Shown piece after piece: positions 1 to 8,734 of a DNA stretch of 64,000 bases (its first letter is position 1; each line of letters opens with the position of its first letter). This stretch comes from Butyrivibrio sp. AE3004. Its GTDB lineage: Bacteria; Bacillota; Clostridia; Lachnospirales; Lachnospiraceae. The translations under genes were made by a program, and so were the position numbers. The stretch covers positions 124,001 to 188,000 of the forward strand of contig NZ_JNLQ01000003.1 in NCBI RefSeq assembly GCF_000703165.1, written 5' to 3'. Under the pieces are notes generated by a model. That model was not told the origin of the DNA. It searched no databases and saw nothing but the letters and a program-made list of their open reading frames with translations.

Positions 1-572
1 TCACAATACTTAAAGCCGGTAAGTATCTGTTCTTTTGCCTCATCAAGACTATTCCAAAGAGGTTCTCTCAAATTAGGATCGAAGGTTATAAGTGCTCCGT
101 TCTTTTTGGCTTCTTCAAGTGCACAGATTGTAGCCTCACGACATTTCTCATGTGTCATGGACAGAGTACCGAAATGGAATATCTTAGCTTTCTTTATAAG
201 CTCCATATTTACTTCGTCTTTATCAAGCATCATGTCCGCGCCGGGATTTCTGTAAAAAGAAAAATCCCTGTCGCCATCTTCAAAGGTCCGGACAAATGCC
301 AGGGTAGTATGAACCGCTTTATCCATAGCAAGTCCGGTAGTATCAATCCCGATCTCTTCCAGTACTTTTTTCAAGGTAAGACCAAACATATCGTCTCCAA
401 CCTTGCCAATAAAACCAACTGAATGTCCGAATTTTTTAAGCATTGCAAGAACATTACACGGAGCTCCGCCGGGATTTGCCTCAAACAACATATTATTGTT
501 ATCTGAAACCCCGTTATTCGTCATATCAATAAGCAGCTCTCCGAGAGCAACAACATCGATTTTATTTTCCAT
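1..572 (-). CDS. PfkB-family sugar kinase (fructokinase-like), 3' end outside window
   Basis: The reading frame opens with ATG at 572 and runs off the left edge, giving about 190 N-terminal residues of a ribokinase/PfkB-fold kinase that phosphorylates fructose or a similar sugar with ATP. Visible family marks are the start VVALGELLIDM, the sugar-binding stretch NPGGAPCNVL near residue 35, GKVGDDMFG near 57, and FDPNLREPLW near 170. The catalytic GAGD motif would lie beyond the edge and cannot be checked. Fructokinase is the commonest assignment for this arrangement, but other hexokinase or ketosugar specificities are possible. It is transcribed away from the HxlR regulator at 718. Confidence 0.85.
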   Translation of the reverse strand, partial: MENKIDVVALGELLIDMTNNGVSDNNNMLFEANPGGAPCNVLAMLKKFGHSVGFIGKVGDDMFGLTLKKVLEEIGIDTTGLAMDKAVHTTLAFVRTFEDGDRDFSFYRNPGADMMLDKDEVNMELIKKAKIFHFGTLSMTHEKCREATICALEEAKKNGALITFDPNLREPLWNSLDEAKEQILTGFKYC

Positions 573-717
573 AACATACTATACGCCTGCAAATAAGCGC
601 CTTTCATACATTTCGTGAATAACTACTTGTTTTTCTCAGCTGATGCCTTTATTATATGTGGTATAGATTTTATATCAAGTACGCAGTTTTTATTTATCTG
701 GTAAGGAAAAGTATACT

Positions 718-1062
718 ATGAGAAAAAAAGCGACAAAAGAACCATTATGTGAAGATATCGCTGGAAAAGATTGTGGATTAAAAAGGGTTATCGATACCAT
801 TGGCGGCAAATGGAAGATCATGATCCTGTGCGTTATAGATAAGAACGAGGTTGTCAGATATGGAGAATTAAACCGTTCAATTCATGGGATTACCAACACA
901 ATGCTTGCCAATTCCCTAAAAGAACTTGAATCAGACGGTCTTGTTGAAAGGAAGCAGTACGACGAGATGCCTGTAAGAGTTGAGTATAATCTTACAGAAA
1001 AAACAAAAAGCCTCATCCCCATTCTTCTTGAACTGAAAAAATGGGGTGAGGACAATCTGTAA
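718..1062 (+). CDS. HxlR-family winged-helix regulator
   Basis: A 114-residue protein matching the short HxlR/DUF24 regulators. It has the N-terminal cysteine-bearing segment (GKDCGLKRVIDTIGGKWK), a winged helix covering roughly residues 30-95 (RYGELNRSIHGIT, then KELESDGLVERKQY) and a short C-terminal dimer helix. Members often sense electrophiles or redox stress through that cysteine and act on an adjacent gene. It is divergent from the fructokinase, leaving a 145-bp shared upstream region. The start is supported by AAGGAAA upstream of the ATG. Its target cannot be told from the sequence. Confidence 0.85.
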   Translation: MRKKATKEPLCEDIAGKDCGLKRVIDTIGGKWKIMILCVIDKNEVVRYGELNRSIHGITNTMLANSLKELESDGLVERKQYDEMPVRVEYNLTEKTKSLIPILLELKKWGEDNL

Positions 1063-1176
1063 ACCATTGCAAAAGTTTTGTTTTTATCTCAAATCTTTTT
1101 CATAATCAAAACTTGTACCACATTACAAAAAAATATCTGTACAACACGCTTTCAATTTACTATAGATTTGTTTAGC

Positions 1177-1587
1177 TTATCGTGTCTTTCGCCAGCATGG
1201 ATAAAAATACCTATTTTTGAAATCATCCATCTTTAGGATATCTTTTCCGAATACAAACAAGCGGTATATATGTTTATGCTCATCACTGTAGTATGGTATA
1301 TCATTCCGCTCATACTCTATATTCATGGCTTCCAATTCTTTTTGTGCTGCAAGTAGTGATTCTTCATCCCACAGCCAGGCCGCTATCTGCACCTTTAAAG
1401 ACTTATTGTCCTTTATACTGTCATAAACATAATTTACGGCTTCCTTCTCTGTATCAAATTCGCGGTATGTATCTATGTTTCCTCTTTCACTATATCCGTA
1501 ATAATATCTGCCGTTTTCCTCCCATACCATATACGATTGGTCATGATTTAGTTTCCCAACATCTATTGAGCCCTGCCTAACACTCAT
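1177..1587 (-). CDS. hypothetical protein, 136 aa
   Basis: I do not recognise this family. The 136-residue acidic/aromatic protein lacks a signal peptide or membrane segment, has a Tyr-rich N-terminal part (ENGRYYYGYSERG) and a predicted alpha/beta C-terminal half. The ATG at 1587 has a poor ribosome binding site: AAGG touches the start codon. A short upstream frame that ends in KKYIKDEC overlaps this start and may be the tail of a lost upstream gene, so the protein could be read by coupling or be a remnant itself. Confidence 0.5.
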   Translation of the reverse strand: MSVRQGSIDVGKLNHDQSYMVWEENGRYYYGYSERGNIDTYREFDTEKEAVNYVYDSIKDNKSLKVQIAAWLWDEESLLAAQKELEAMNIEYERNDIPYYSDEHKHIYRLFVFGKDILKMDDFKNRYFYPCWRKTR

Positions 1588-1679
1588 CCTTAATGTATTT
1601 TTTTAGTTCTTCTAACGTCTCAATGTATCTTTCTCCTGTCCGTTACTTTCCCTTAAGTGTCAGGTTCTGAGGTCTTTCA

Positions 1680-2237
1680 TTATCCCATCATTATTCGCAA
1701 ATTTATAAATACCATGACCACCATGCACAGTACAAGTGGAATGCATCCATCTATATATCCTTTTTCATAAGACAGTTTATAGTAAAGGATATAGCAGACA
1801 AGGCTTATCAGAGCTGCTATCAGTACTATAAGCGCAAGTATCAGAGCTTCTTTTGTTCGGAAAAGACCTACTCCGTACATGTAATTACATATGGATATCT
1901 CAAGCAGCGCCCACCCGGTTATGATAAAAAGCTCTGATGTTACCTGCCTGTGAAAAATAGCTCTTGTAAGGAGAAGTAATAGTATATACGATGCCATGCC
2001 TCCCAAAATGAGCCACAGGCCGCTTATACCTTTGATCATGATTTCTGATGCCGGGATCGCAATTTCCCTTACGGAAAATAACAAACCAGAAAGCCCTGAA
2101 ATAAAGGCTATTACAAGAAATATGTTTCCCATAAGACTGCTCTTCATCTGCGGCGGCTTAAATGTGACAAGCCACCATGCAAGATAAAATATGCTGCATA
2201 TAACAAGCATCCAGTTCCCTGCTAATACTTTGCTCAT
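1680..2237 (-). CDS. integral membrane protein, 185 aa, unknown function
   Basis: The 185-residue protein consists almost wholly of hydrophobic helices, about six by eye (residues 7-27, 37-57, 70-92, 100-118, 128-152, 162-182), with few charged residues. The ATG at 2237 follows GGGGAGAG, a good ribosome binding site. No catalytic or transport motif is visible and I do not recognise the family. It is monocistronic as far as can be seen, followed by the unknown gene at 1177-1587 on the same strand after a 92-bp gap. Confidence 0.6.
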   Translation of the reverse strand: MSKVLAGNWMLVICSIFYLAWWLVTFKPPQMKSSLMGNIFLVIAFISGLSGLLFSVREIAIPASEIMIKGISGLWLILGGMASYILLLLLTRAIFHRQVTSELFIITGWALLEISICNYMYGVGLFRTKEALILALIVLIAALISLVCYILYYKLSYEKGYIDGCIPLVLCMVVMVFINLRIMMG

Positions 2238-2509
2238 GTCTTCTCTCCCCTTTTAAGACCTCATTAAAACAAAAGCCGGCATGATAAGGATAACTGATAT
2301 CTCACCAAAAACATCCTTTGCAATCAATTATTCAACACAGTTTTGTTTAGTGATCCCGCATTTTCAACAACTATTCTTTTGCCATACGAAATCTCCTTCT
2401 TAGAATTACTGCGATAAATGGTTTAGTTTAAGCTATTATAATTGATAATCTAATCGTACACAATCTATCTGCGGGGATTTCTGCATGTGATATTTTATAA
2501 CATTTAATT

Positions 2510-3850
2510 TCAACTTCTGCCTTTGGATTTTTGATTTATTAAAACATAATAAGTTACCATGAGCATTATGAACGCTGCTATCCATGCAGACACCTCAGAA
2601 ACCGCTATCCCTCTAAAACCTTTTCTACCTACAGAAAAACCAAATGCCAGCCTCATAATCACTTCCAATCCACCTGAAAGCATTGGAATAAAAGTATTTC
2701 CCAGTCCCTGAACAGAGTATCTGTATACAAACAGCCACCCCAAAGCCAAAAAGCTTATTCCCATGATCGGCATAAAATCCGTGCAGTAATCAATTATCGT
2801 ATTATCTGTTAATAACATTCTGGCGAGAGTACCAGGAAAAAAAATCATAAGCATAGATATGGGCAAGTTTACTACCGTAGATATTAAAATTCCTTGTCTG
2901 ACCCCCAAACGTATCCTATCAATTTTCCCAGCTCCCTTGTTTTGTCCCACAAAGGTCATCATTGAGAGACCTACTGACATGCCGAACTGCTCAAATAGTG
3001 ATGCGAATTTCATGCACGCTGAATACGCAGCAACATATGCACTACCCATAAGATTAACAAAATACTGTAATATCATAGCTCCGACTGCAGTTACAGAATT
3101 CATTAAAGCCACAGGGATACCAATTCTCATAAGTTCAAAAGATAATGCCAAAGGCTCTTTTGCTTCTTTCCCCAAATTTAAAAAGCCGATATTCTTTATC
3201 TTCTTTAAACATAAAAGGTAGGAGATAAATTGCGAAACGACTGTTGCCACGGCAGCTCCGGCTACCCCTGTATTAAATGCCATTATCAAAATGATATCCA
3301 GCATTATGTTTACAAGTGATGAACTAATCATCGCTGTAAGCGGTGTTTTTGAATCTCCCAAAGACTGAAGAATGGTAATCTCAAGGTTATTCATTACTGT
3401 TACTACAATTCCCAGCAAGATAACAATAAAATATTTATACGCATCTTCGAAGATATCATCCGGTGTTTTCATGAACGAAAGCATCATATTTAAAAGAGAA
3501 ACACAGACAATTGTAAATATTATTCCAAATGTAATGCTCAGTTTCTTGGCTGCTCTAATATATGCATTCAAAAGCGTCATATCATCTTTTCCAAAACTTT
3601 GGGCAAAAGAAATACCAAATCCCCTTGTCATTCCAACAACGAAACCAAGTATAAGGAAATTTAGTGTCCCGGTCGCACCGACAGCTGCCAGCGCCTGATC
3701 TGAAATTCCTTTGCCAACTATGATACTATCCACCAGACTATATAATTGTTGAAAAAGATTACCCCATAATAAAGGCAAAAAAAACAGTATAATCTGTTTC
3801 ATACTGTTTCCGTATGTCATATTCTGTGTGTTTTGCTCTACACTTAACAT
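2510..3850 (-). CDS. MATE-family multidrug/toxin exporter
   Basis: A 446-residue, roughly 12-helix protein of normal MATE length. The start NSMKQIILFFLPLLWGNLFQQLYSLVDSI is characteristic, followed by an internal second half with the same layout (ALMNSVTAVGAMI, then VGQNKGAGKIDR). These cytoplasmic-membrane proteins export cationic compounds using a Na+ or H+ gradient; the substrate is unknown. ATG at 3850 is preceded by AGGAG at good spacing. It lies downstream of the acetyltransferase at 3899-4423 with a 48-bp gap and may be cotranscribed with it. Confidence 0.93.
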   Translation of the reverse strand: MLSVEQNTQNMTYGNSMKQIILFFLPLLWGNLFQQLYSLVDSIIVGKGISDQALAAVGATGTLNFLILGFVVGMTRGFGISFAQSFGKDDMTLLNAYIRAAKKLSITFGIIFTIVCVSLLNMMLSFMKTPDDIFEDAYKYFIVILLGIVVTVMNNLEITILQSLGDSKTPLTAMISSSLVNIMLDIILIMAFNTGVAGAAVATVVSQFISYLLCLKKIKNIGFLNLGKEAKEPLALSFELMRIGIPVALMNSVTAVGAMILQYFVNLMGSAYVAAYSACMKFASLFEQFGMSVGLSMMTFVGQNKGAGKIDRIRLGVRQGILISTVVNLPISMLMIFFPGTLARMLLTDNTIIDYCTDFMPIMGISFLALGWLFVYRYSVQGLGNTFIPMLSGGLEVIMRLAFGFSVGRKGFRGIAVSEVSAWIAAFIMLMVTYYVLINQKSKGRS

Positions 3851-3898
3851 AAAAACGTACTCCTGAAATATTCTTTTCTCTCCACATATTGCTGGAAT

Positions 3899-4423
3899 TT
3901 AAACATCTTTAATCATATAAAGTAAAAGGTCATCGTCATTGATACATGGTGCATACTGTTCTAATTGCTTTCCTTTATACCAAACTCCGCTGCCATCGAA
4001 ATTGTAACCTCTTTTTACATACATTCTCTGGGCTGGCCCATATCCTGAATGAACCCCAACTGCCAAGTATACTCTATTGGAAACTTTAGAAGCTTCTTTC
4101 TCAACAGCATCCAAAAGCCTATTTCCGATACCCTTATTATGAACATCAAAGAAAACTGTCAGATCTTCGATTTCAGGATAGCCTTGATTTCCCAAAGGGC
4201 CCTCTGTAGGATTCATAACTAGCGTACATTGTCCTGAGACTCTGCCATCATACTCTGCAATAAAAACAAATCTTTTACCATCCTCCTGTTCTTTATAATA
4301 ATTTTCATATGTAGCTATAGAAGGATGCCAACCATACAAAAAATATGTATCATAAAGGACTTGAGCATCTTCAGGAATCATACTCCTAATTCTTATAATT
4401 CCGTCATCATAATATGTAACCAT
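3899..4423 (-). CDS. GNAT-family N-acetyltransferase
   Basis: About 174 residues with the GNAT core: a beta-strand pair around FVFIAEYDGRVSGQCTL, the acetyl-CoA loop NKGIGNRLLDAVE, and the closing strands with YVKRGYNFDGSGVWY. I place the start at ATG 4423 (MVTYYDD) because GAGGTGG lies 6 bases before it; the in-frame ATG at 4438 is itself part of that ribosome binding site. The acceptor substrate is unknown. Residues NPTEGPLGNQGYPEIEDLTV suggest the subgroup acting on small molecules rather than ribosomal proteins, but this is weak. Confidence 0.85.
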   Translation of the reverse strand: MVTYYDDGIIRIRSMIPEDAQVLYDTYFLYGWHPSIATYENYYKEQEDGKRFVFIAEYDGRVSGQCTLVMNPTEGPLGNQGYPEIEDLTVFFDVHNKGIGNRLLDAVEKEASKVSNRVYLAVGVHSGYGPAQRMYVKRGYNFDGSGVWYKGKQLEQYAPCINDDDLLLYMIKDV

Positions 4424-4459
4424 CTTCAACCACCTCATAGACCATTTGTAGCCTGAAAT

Positions 4460-4828
4460 TCAAGGTCTTATTATAGTCGCAAGTTTCTTTCCACATAGGA
4501 TTCCAAATATACAGCAACAACAACTAAGTGCCACATATAATCCACCAATCATATATTGTTTCTTCTCAAACAAATTGAATGCTTCAAGAGAAAATGTGGA
4601 GAATGTAGTGAAGCCTCCGCATACTCCTGTCTTCCAAAAGAGAATAACATTTTCTGATACCCCTTCTCGATTACTTGTAATTCCAACAACAAATCCAATT
4701 AGTATGGCTCCGAGGATATTTGTTATAAGAGTTAATACCGGAAAATAAGTCTTAACAGGTATCAGACTTATAGCATATCGTGCTACTGCACCTAAAGCAC
4801 CTCCAAGTGCTACAAACAGAAAATTCAT
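4460..4828 (-). CDS. crcB: CrcB/Fluc fluoride ion channel
   Basis: A 122-residue protein with four membrane helices. It carries the Fluc signatures: the Asn-containing helix TNILGAILIGF and the phenylalanine-box segment GVCGGFTTFSTFSLE that lines the fluoride pore. It works as a dimer that exports fluoride. The start is set at ATG 4828 (MNFLFVALGG), which has AGAGAGGT upstream; a longer in-frame form starting at 4879 overlaps the preceding stop as TGATG but adds 17 residues foreign to the family. A single crcB copy is seen here. No fluoride riboswitch is recognisable upstream. Confidence 0.92.
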   Translation of the reverse strand: MNFLFVALGGALGAVARYAISLIPVKTYFPVLTLITNILGAILIGFVVGITSNREGVSENVILFWKTGVCGGFTTFSTFSLEAFNLFEKKQYMIGGLYVALSCCCCIFGILCGKKLATIIRP

Positions 4829-4878
4829 ATCAACCTCTCTTATTGTTTTGGGGAAATTAATTCCATTTCGTCTATCCA

Positions 4879-5160
4879 TCAGATCTCTTCTGTGTAATAT
4901 TTCTTTGTAATAACCTTAACCGCATCATTAGCAGCTTTCTCATATGAAAAATCGTAGTATGGTCTCGGCATTCCATGTGCCGGAGCATCCCACGCAATTA
5001 CGTTATAATCTTTTTCAAAATATCCTATCTGCCTTATAAACAACTCATGACTCGCTGTTAAACCATGCATAAAAAATAATGATAATGTTTCTTTTTTAAT
5101 TATATCTGAAATCCAATAATACACATTTCCTGATTCCGAATGAAGTACCTTTTCGATCAT
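4879..5160 (-). pseudogene. truncated alpha/beta hydrolase (N-terminal fragment)
   Basis: About 93 residues match only the first third of an alpha/beta hydrolase: the strand and oxyanion loop LFFMHGLTASHELF and the strand-turn NVIAWDAPAHGMPRP. The frame stops before the nucleophile elbow (GxSxG), so Ser, Asp and His are all missing. The stop overlaps the ATG at 4879 in the crcB leader, so translation of the fragment could still feed crcB. ATG 5160 has GGAG 6 bases upstream. The simplest reading is a deletion that joined a dead hydrolase to crcB. Confidence 0.75.
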
Positions 5161-5404
5161 TTGTGTCTCCAAAATTTATTATTTCATCAATTCTTCTTTT
5201 GTTGTGACTTTATCCATGTTTTTGTCTTTATTTCCATTCCCGGCATCTCTTCAATTGTACTATCAGTCCGACAAAATAGGAACGTCTAACTCTTTGGAAT
5301 TACTGCGTTTGCGATGTGACACTATAGCAAACAATCAAAATGCATTATTGCTTTTCCTTGGGAAAATGATAAGCTATTACTAAAAATGAAAAGGTTGGGG
5401 AACT

Positions 5405-6412
5405 ATGAGTAACAAAGAGGAATACAACAGAATATTGGAAGTGATTGACATAAATCAATTTTCCGACGAAAAAGCATTTGCTGACAGCTGTGGCAAGAAA
5501 TTCAGAAATGTCAGGAATGCTTTTTATGTGGTATTGATTGTTTCTTTATTTTACATGATGTGGGCTGGGGCACTTTTTCCGAAAAATGACCTTATTATGA
5601 TGGTCATAACACTATCGGTTTTCGTGACAATTCTTGCCTATATGAAGCAGAGAAAAATCCTTCACCGGGAGCTAAATACGTATCTTTTCAGAGAATGTTA
5701 CCCTGATAAAGGATTATCGAGATATGCCAATTTTATCCCAATGATGCTGAAAAAACAGGTTTTGTGGAGTAAGGTCCACTACAACCTGGGAATGGGCTTG
5801 TACTACCTGGGATGGATCAACAAGGCTTCTGAAATGCTAAGACTTATGGAGGCGTCCTGTACAACGGCAAATGACATGCTTTTGGCGCTCCAGCTAAAGC
5901 AATTGATTGCCCTGTATTATATGGATCTTGATGTAGTGATGTCCTGCGCCGATGCCGCAAGCATGCTCTATTCCAAGGCTTCAAAGTCAGAATGGATGTC
6001 AAAGGTTTGCAGTGACCTGCAAACTACAGCTGCTTTTGCGAGCTGCTATAGAAGTCGTGATTACCGGAAGGCGTACCAGATTCTTGGCACCCCTTGTGAA
6101 AGGCCTCTTGATGAGGTTAAAAGGTCCTACTATCTGTACCTCGCTGCTATCGCTTCAAGCGATTTTGAATATGCCGGGTCCTGCAAAAATTATGTACTGC
6201 AAAACGCCGGTACAACCTGGTACGGACGTGCACTCCACGAAGGTTTTGTCGCAGAAGCAATCCCCTCCAATTATCCTGGTTTTATGGTTAATGTTACCCA
6301 ACTGCAAAACCCCAGTAAAATCGATAAAAGCAGGTATAAATACTTGCTGGCAGGGGTGCTGCTTACTGTTTTGATGTTTCTGGTGCCACAGCTGATTAGA
6401 ATGGTGAAATAA
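5405..6412 (+). CDS. membrane protein with helical-repeat middle domain
   Basis: The 335-residue protein has two adjacent membrane helices (about residues 38-57 and 62-80), a soluble mainly helical middle of about 220 residues (resembling TPR-type arrays, with YNLGMGLYYLGWINKASEML typical of such a helix pair) and a C-terminal membrane helix (about 312-330). I do not recognise a named family. ATG 5405 follows AAAGGTTGGGG. It stands alone on the plus strand between minus-strand genes. Confidence 0.7.
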   Translation: MSNKEEYNRILEVIDINQFSDEKAFADSCGKKFRNVRNAFYVVLIVSLFYMMWAGALFPKNDLIMMVITLSVFVTILAYMKQRKILHRELNTYLFRECYPDKGLSRYANFIPMMLKKQVLWSKVHYNLGMGLYYLGWINKASEMLRLMEASCTTANDMLLALQLKQLIALYYMDLDVVMSCADAASMLYSKASKSEWMSKVCSDLQTTAAFASCYRSRDYRKAYQILGTPCERPLDEVKRSYYLYLAAIASSDFEYAGSCKNYVLQNAGTTWYGRALHEGFVAEAIPSNYPGFMVNVTQLQNPSKIDKSRYKYLLAGVLLTVLMFLVPQLIRMVK

Positions 6413-6417
6413 ATGCA

Positions 6418-6445
6418 CAAAAAGAGCCTTGGAAAACCAAGGCTC
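6418..6445 (-). terminator. rho-independent terminator of the esterase operon
   Basis: A 9-bp perfect stem (GAGCCTTGG paired with CCAAGGCTC) with a 4-base loop is followed on the minus strand by TTTTTG. It sits 60 bp past the stop of the SGNH lipoprotein gene and just past the convergent gene ending at 6412. Confidence 0.85.
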
Positions 6446-6507
6446 AATCCACATTAATTGAGTAAAATATTTACAAATAACAGCAACTCTATACTGTTGT
6501 TGAAAAA

Positions 6508-7884
6508 TCATTTAGAAGTAAGATATTCTGTGATTTCTTTCTCAAATACAGGTGTCCACCATTTAACATATCCATCCTTTAGTGGATGGATGCCATCTTC
6601 ATATATATATGCACTGCGTGTATCCTCGTCAATGGTGTTCATTTCTTCATTGTTCCATAAATCTATGACACCAATTCCCCACTTCTCCTTTAGCAGGAGC
6701 AAAGCTTCAACCATATCACCATACTGCTCAGATTCATACTTTGTCCCAGTGTAGAACATTACAGGACATCCCCAGTTTTTCCGGACATATGCGATAATGT
6801 ATTCCATTGCTCCGATAACAGTCTTCGTATCCTGGTTATTTATGTCAGTATCTGCTGAAATCTCTCCCATCGGAATTCCGCCTGTTGCATCGTTAGTAGA
6901 CAGCTGAACAATAAACAGGTCATAATCCTGGTTTGTATCAAGCATCTCCAATCGATGGACGTAAGAACCATGAGAGCCTTCTCCATCCGTCGGTAGCGAT
7001 CTTGGCGAAGCATAGTCAGCAAGCGTTGTCCCGGAAATTGCATACTTATTAGATACTGTTGCATCATGATTTGCAGCAATTTCATCCGCCATCGAATATC
7101 CATTTGCCCCAAGCCCATAAGTAACTGATGATCCAAGCCATGCTATATTGAGTCCGCTTAGCGGGTCGGAGGGATCTTTTTCCTTGCTTGATAAAGTAAA
7201 TGTACTTCCTTTATATCCCTGCTCTACTTCAGTTCCTGCAGGATATAGAGCCAAATCCCCAATCGCAGGCATGGCAGATGTATATACATCATTATTCTTA
7301 AATTCATTACCCGGCACTCCGCCAATAATGATCGTATCATCAGCCCCTAAGGTTACATTCGCTTCCACAAGAAATAATCCCATGTCCTGCTGATAAATAG
7401 GTTCGCCATCAGCGCTCATCTGCTCTGCACTGGGAGGCTGAACAGCAACAGTAGGAATATATACAGAGCCTCCATTTACTGAAACCGTAACCGGAGTTGA
7501 TCCGCATACCATTCCAGAGGCTTTTGAAACATTCAGATATATATCATAATTCCCTGGAACTATGTCCTTTAAATTGTATGATGCGGATGAGAATTCACCA
7601 AGCCCGATAATACAGCCATCATCTTCACTATAACAGATAGCTTTCTCAGCTTCAGTATCCTTGAAAATACAGCCATCAAGTACCGCATCCTTTGCTGAAA
7701 CAATTACCATCTCTTGTTCCACTCCTTCATCCTCCTGTTTTTCCATTACGTCCACACTATCTGTTTTTGGGACAGCTTCCTGTTCAATCGAGATCTCTTC
7801 TTTCTTTGTTTCTGCTGCTCCGCATCCTGACAGCGTAATAAATGCACCTGCACACAAAATTGCCGTCAATCTTTTATAATTCAT
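6508..7884 (-). CDS. SGNH/GDSL esterase lipoprotein
   Basis: A 458-residue exported lipoprotein: signal sequence with lipobox TLSGC (Cys near residue 21), an acidic linker, a beta-rich domain to about residue 240 that looks like a carbohydrate-binding module, then an SGNH hydrolase. Block I is LGSSVTYG (nucleophile Ser), the Gly block is SGTTLADY, the Asn block is QLSTND and the Asp-His pair is DGIHP. Such enzymes remove acetyl or other acyl groups from plant polysaccharides. It is the last gene of the operon with the symporter and metallo-hydrolase, 17 bp behind the latter, and ends at a strong terminator. A good GGGGGA site precedes ATG 7884. Confidence 0.88.
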   Translation of the reverse strand: MNYKRLTAILCAGAFITLSGCGAAETKKEEISIEQEAVPKTDSVDVMEKQEDEGVEQEMVIVSAKDAVLDGCIFKDTEAEKAICYSEDDGCIIGLGEFSSASYNLKDIVPGNYDIYLNVSKASGMVCGSTPVTVSVNGGSVYIPTVAVQPPSAEQMSADGEPIYQQDMGLFLVEANVTLGADDTIIIGGVPGNEFKNNDVYTSAMPAIGDLALYPAGTEVEQGYKGSTFTLSSKEKDPSDPLSGLNIAWLGSSVTYGLGANGYSMADEIAANHDATVSNKYAISGTTLADYASPRSLPTDGEGSHGSYVHRLEMLDTNQDYDLFIVQLSTNDATGGIPMGEISADTDINNQDTKTVIGAMEYIIAYVRKNWGCPVMFYTGTKYESEQYGDMVEALLLLKEKWGIGVIDLWNNEEMNTIDEDTRSAYIYEDGIHPLKDGYVKWWTPVFEKEITEYLTSK

Positions 7885-7901
7885 TGGTCATTTCCCCCAT
7901 T

Positions 7902-8723
7902 TTAGCTGATTTTCTTAATGTTATAAACTATATTCCCAAGCCCGTTATCTATACGCTGCATTGTCAAAGGATCAATGGCCTTCGCCATACGAAGTCCCTG
8001 GTAATCCATGAACCTAAATGGTATCTTGTCATCCTTACCTGCTATTATCTCATTGCATACCTCTATCGCCCCTTCAATGATTTCTTTTTTACAGAACAAC
8101 TCATCTCCGTGAGACAGGAGTACGCGGTCATACATATGATCCCATCTCCTGAACCCTTCAAGGTTTCTAAGATATTCAGTTGTTGTAAGGGATTCCTCGT
8201 CCCAGAGGAAGGTTGCGGGGTTACATGCATCTCCCATAAGCATTATTCGATCCTCTTTAAATAGTATGCATGTCATACCTTTTGTATGCCCCGCAAGCCT
8301 TAATGCCTTTAATGTAATACCGCCAAGGTCAAATTCCATGCCATCTGTAAGAGAAAGGTAAGGCTTATCCCGCTCTCCACAGATCATATTTATAGGAAAA
8401 TCTGCTCCGCCGGAAAATCCGATATATTCTATTTTTCTGTTCATAGAGGCATGAATCTTCACTAATTCCATATCCTCATCTGGCAGGTATACTTCTTCAA
8501 AAAGAGCTGCCCCTCCTGCATGGTCACAATGCCCATGTGTAAGAATAACTGTTAACGGAAGACTTGTTATTGCCCGTACATATCCCCAAAGGTCTCCTGC
8601 TCCTGTTCCTGTATCTATCAGTGCTGCCCTGTCTGTCCCCAGTACCAGGTACATATGCACCTTTGTCACATCTGTAATGCATATTATTTTTTCTGTTATA
8701 TTTTTCTTTGTAAATTGATCCAT
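7902..8723 (-). CDS. metallo-beta-lactamase-fold hydrolase
   Basis: A 273-residue protein with the MBL fold metal site: THGHCDHAGG near residue 62, LAGHTKGMT near 142, GDACNP near 165 and a late His (LLSHGDE). The start segment has the usual strand ALIDTGTG. It is the family of small-molecule hydrolases rather than beta-lactamases proper; the substrate is unknown. The gene lies 11 bp behind the symporter gene and 17 bp before the SGNH esterase gene, so its job probably concerns the imported glycoside or its breakdown product. AGGTGG precedes ATG 8723. Confidence 0.88.
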   Translation of the reverse strand: MDQFTKKNITEKIICITDVTKVHMYLVLGTDRAALIDTGTGAGDLWGYVRAITSLPLTVILTHGHCDHAGGAALFEEVYLPDEDMELVKIHASMNRKIEYIGFSGGADFPINMICGERDKPYLSLTDGMEFDLGGITLKALRLAGHTKGMTCILFKEDRIMLMGDACNPATFLWDEESLTTTEYLRNLEGFRRWDHMYDRVLLSHGDELFCKKEIIEGAIEVCNEIIAGKDDKIPFRFMDYQGLRMAKAIDPLTMQRIDNGLGNIVYNIKKIS

Positions 8724-8734
8724 TATTCCACCTA

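Noticed and set aside
1590..1660. Short upstream frame ending KKYIKDEC overlapping the start of the gene at 1177-1587
   Set aside because: Closed by a stop 21 codons upstream and too short to assign; kept only as a note.
4829..5400. Fluoride riboswitch upstream of crcB
   Set aside because: No match to the conserved fluoride riboswitch core; the space upstream is occupied by the hydrolase fragment.
5952..6374. 140-residue plus-strand frame inside the membrane protein gene
   Set aside because: Overlaps the well-supported gene at 5405-6412 in another frame and has no ribosome binding site or family.
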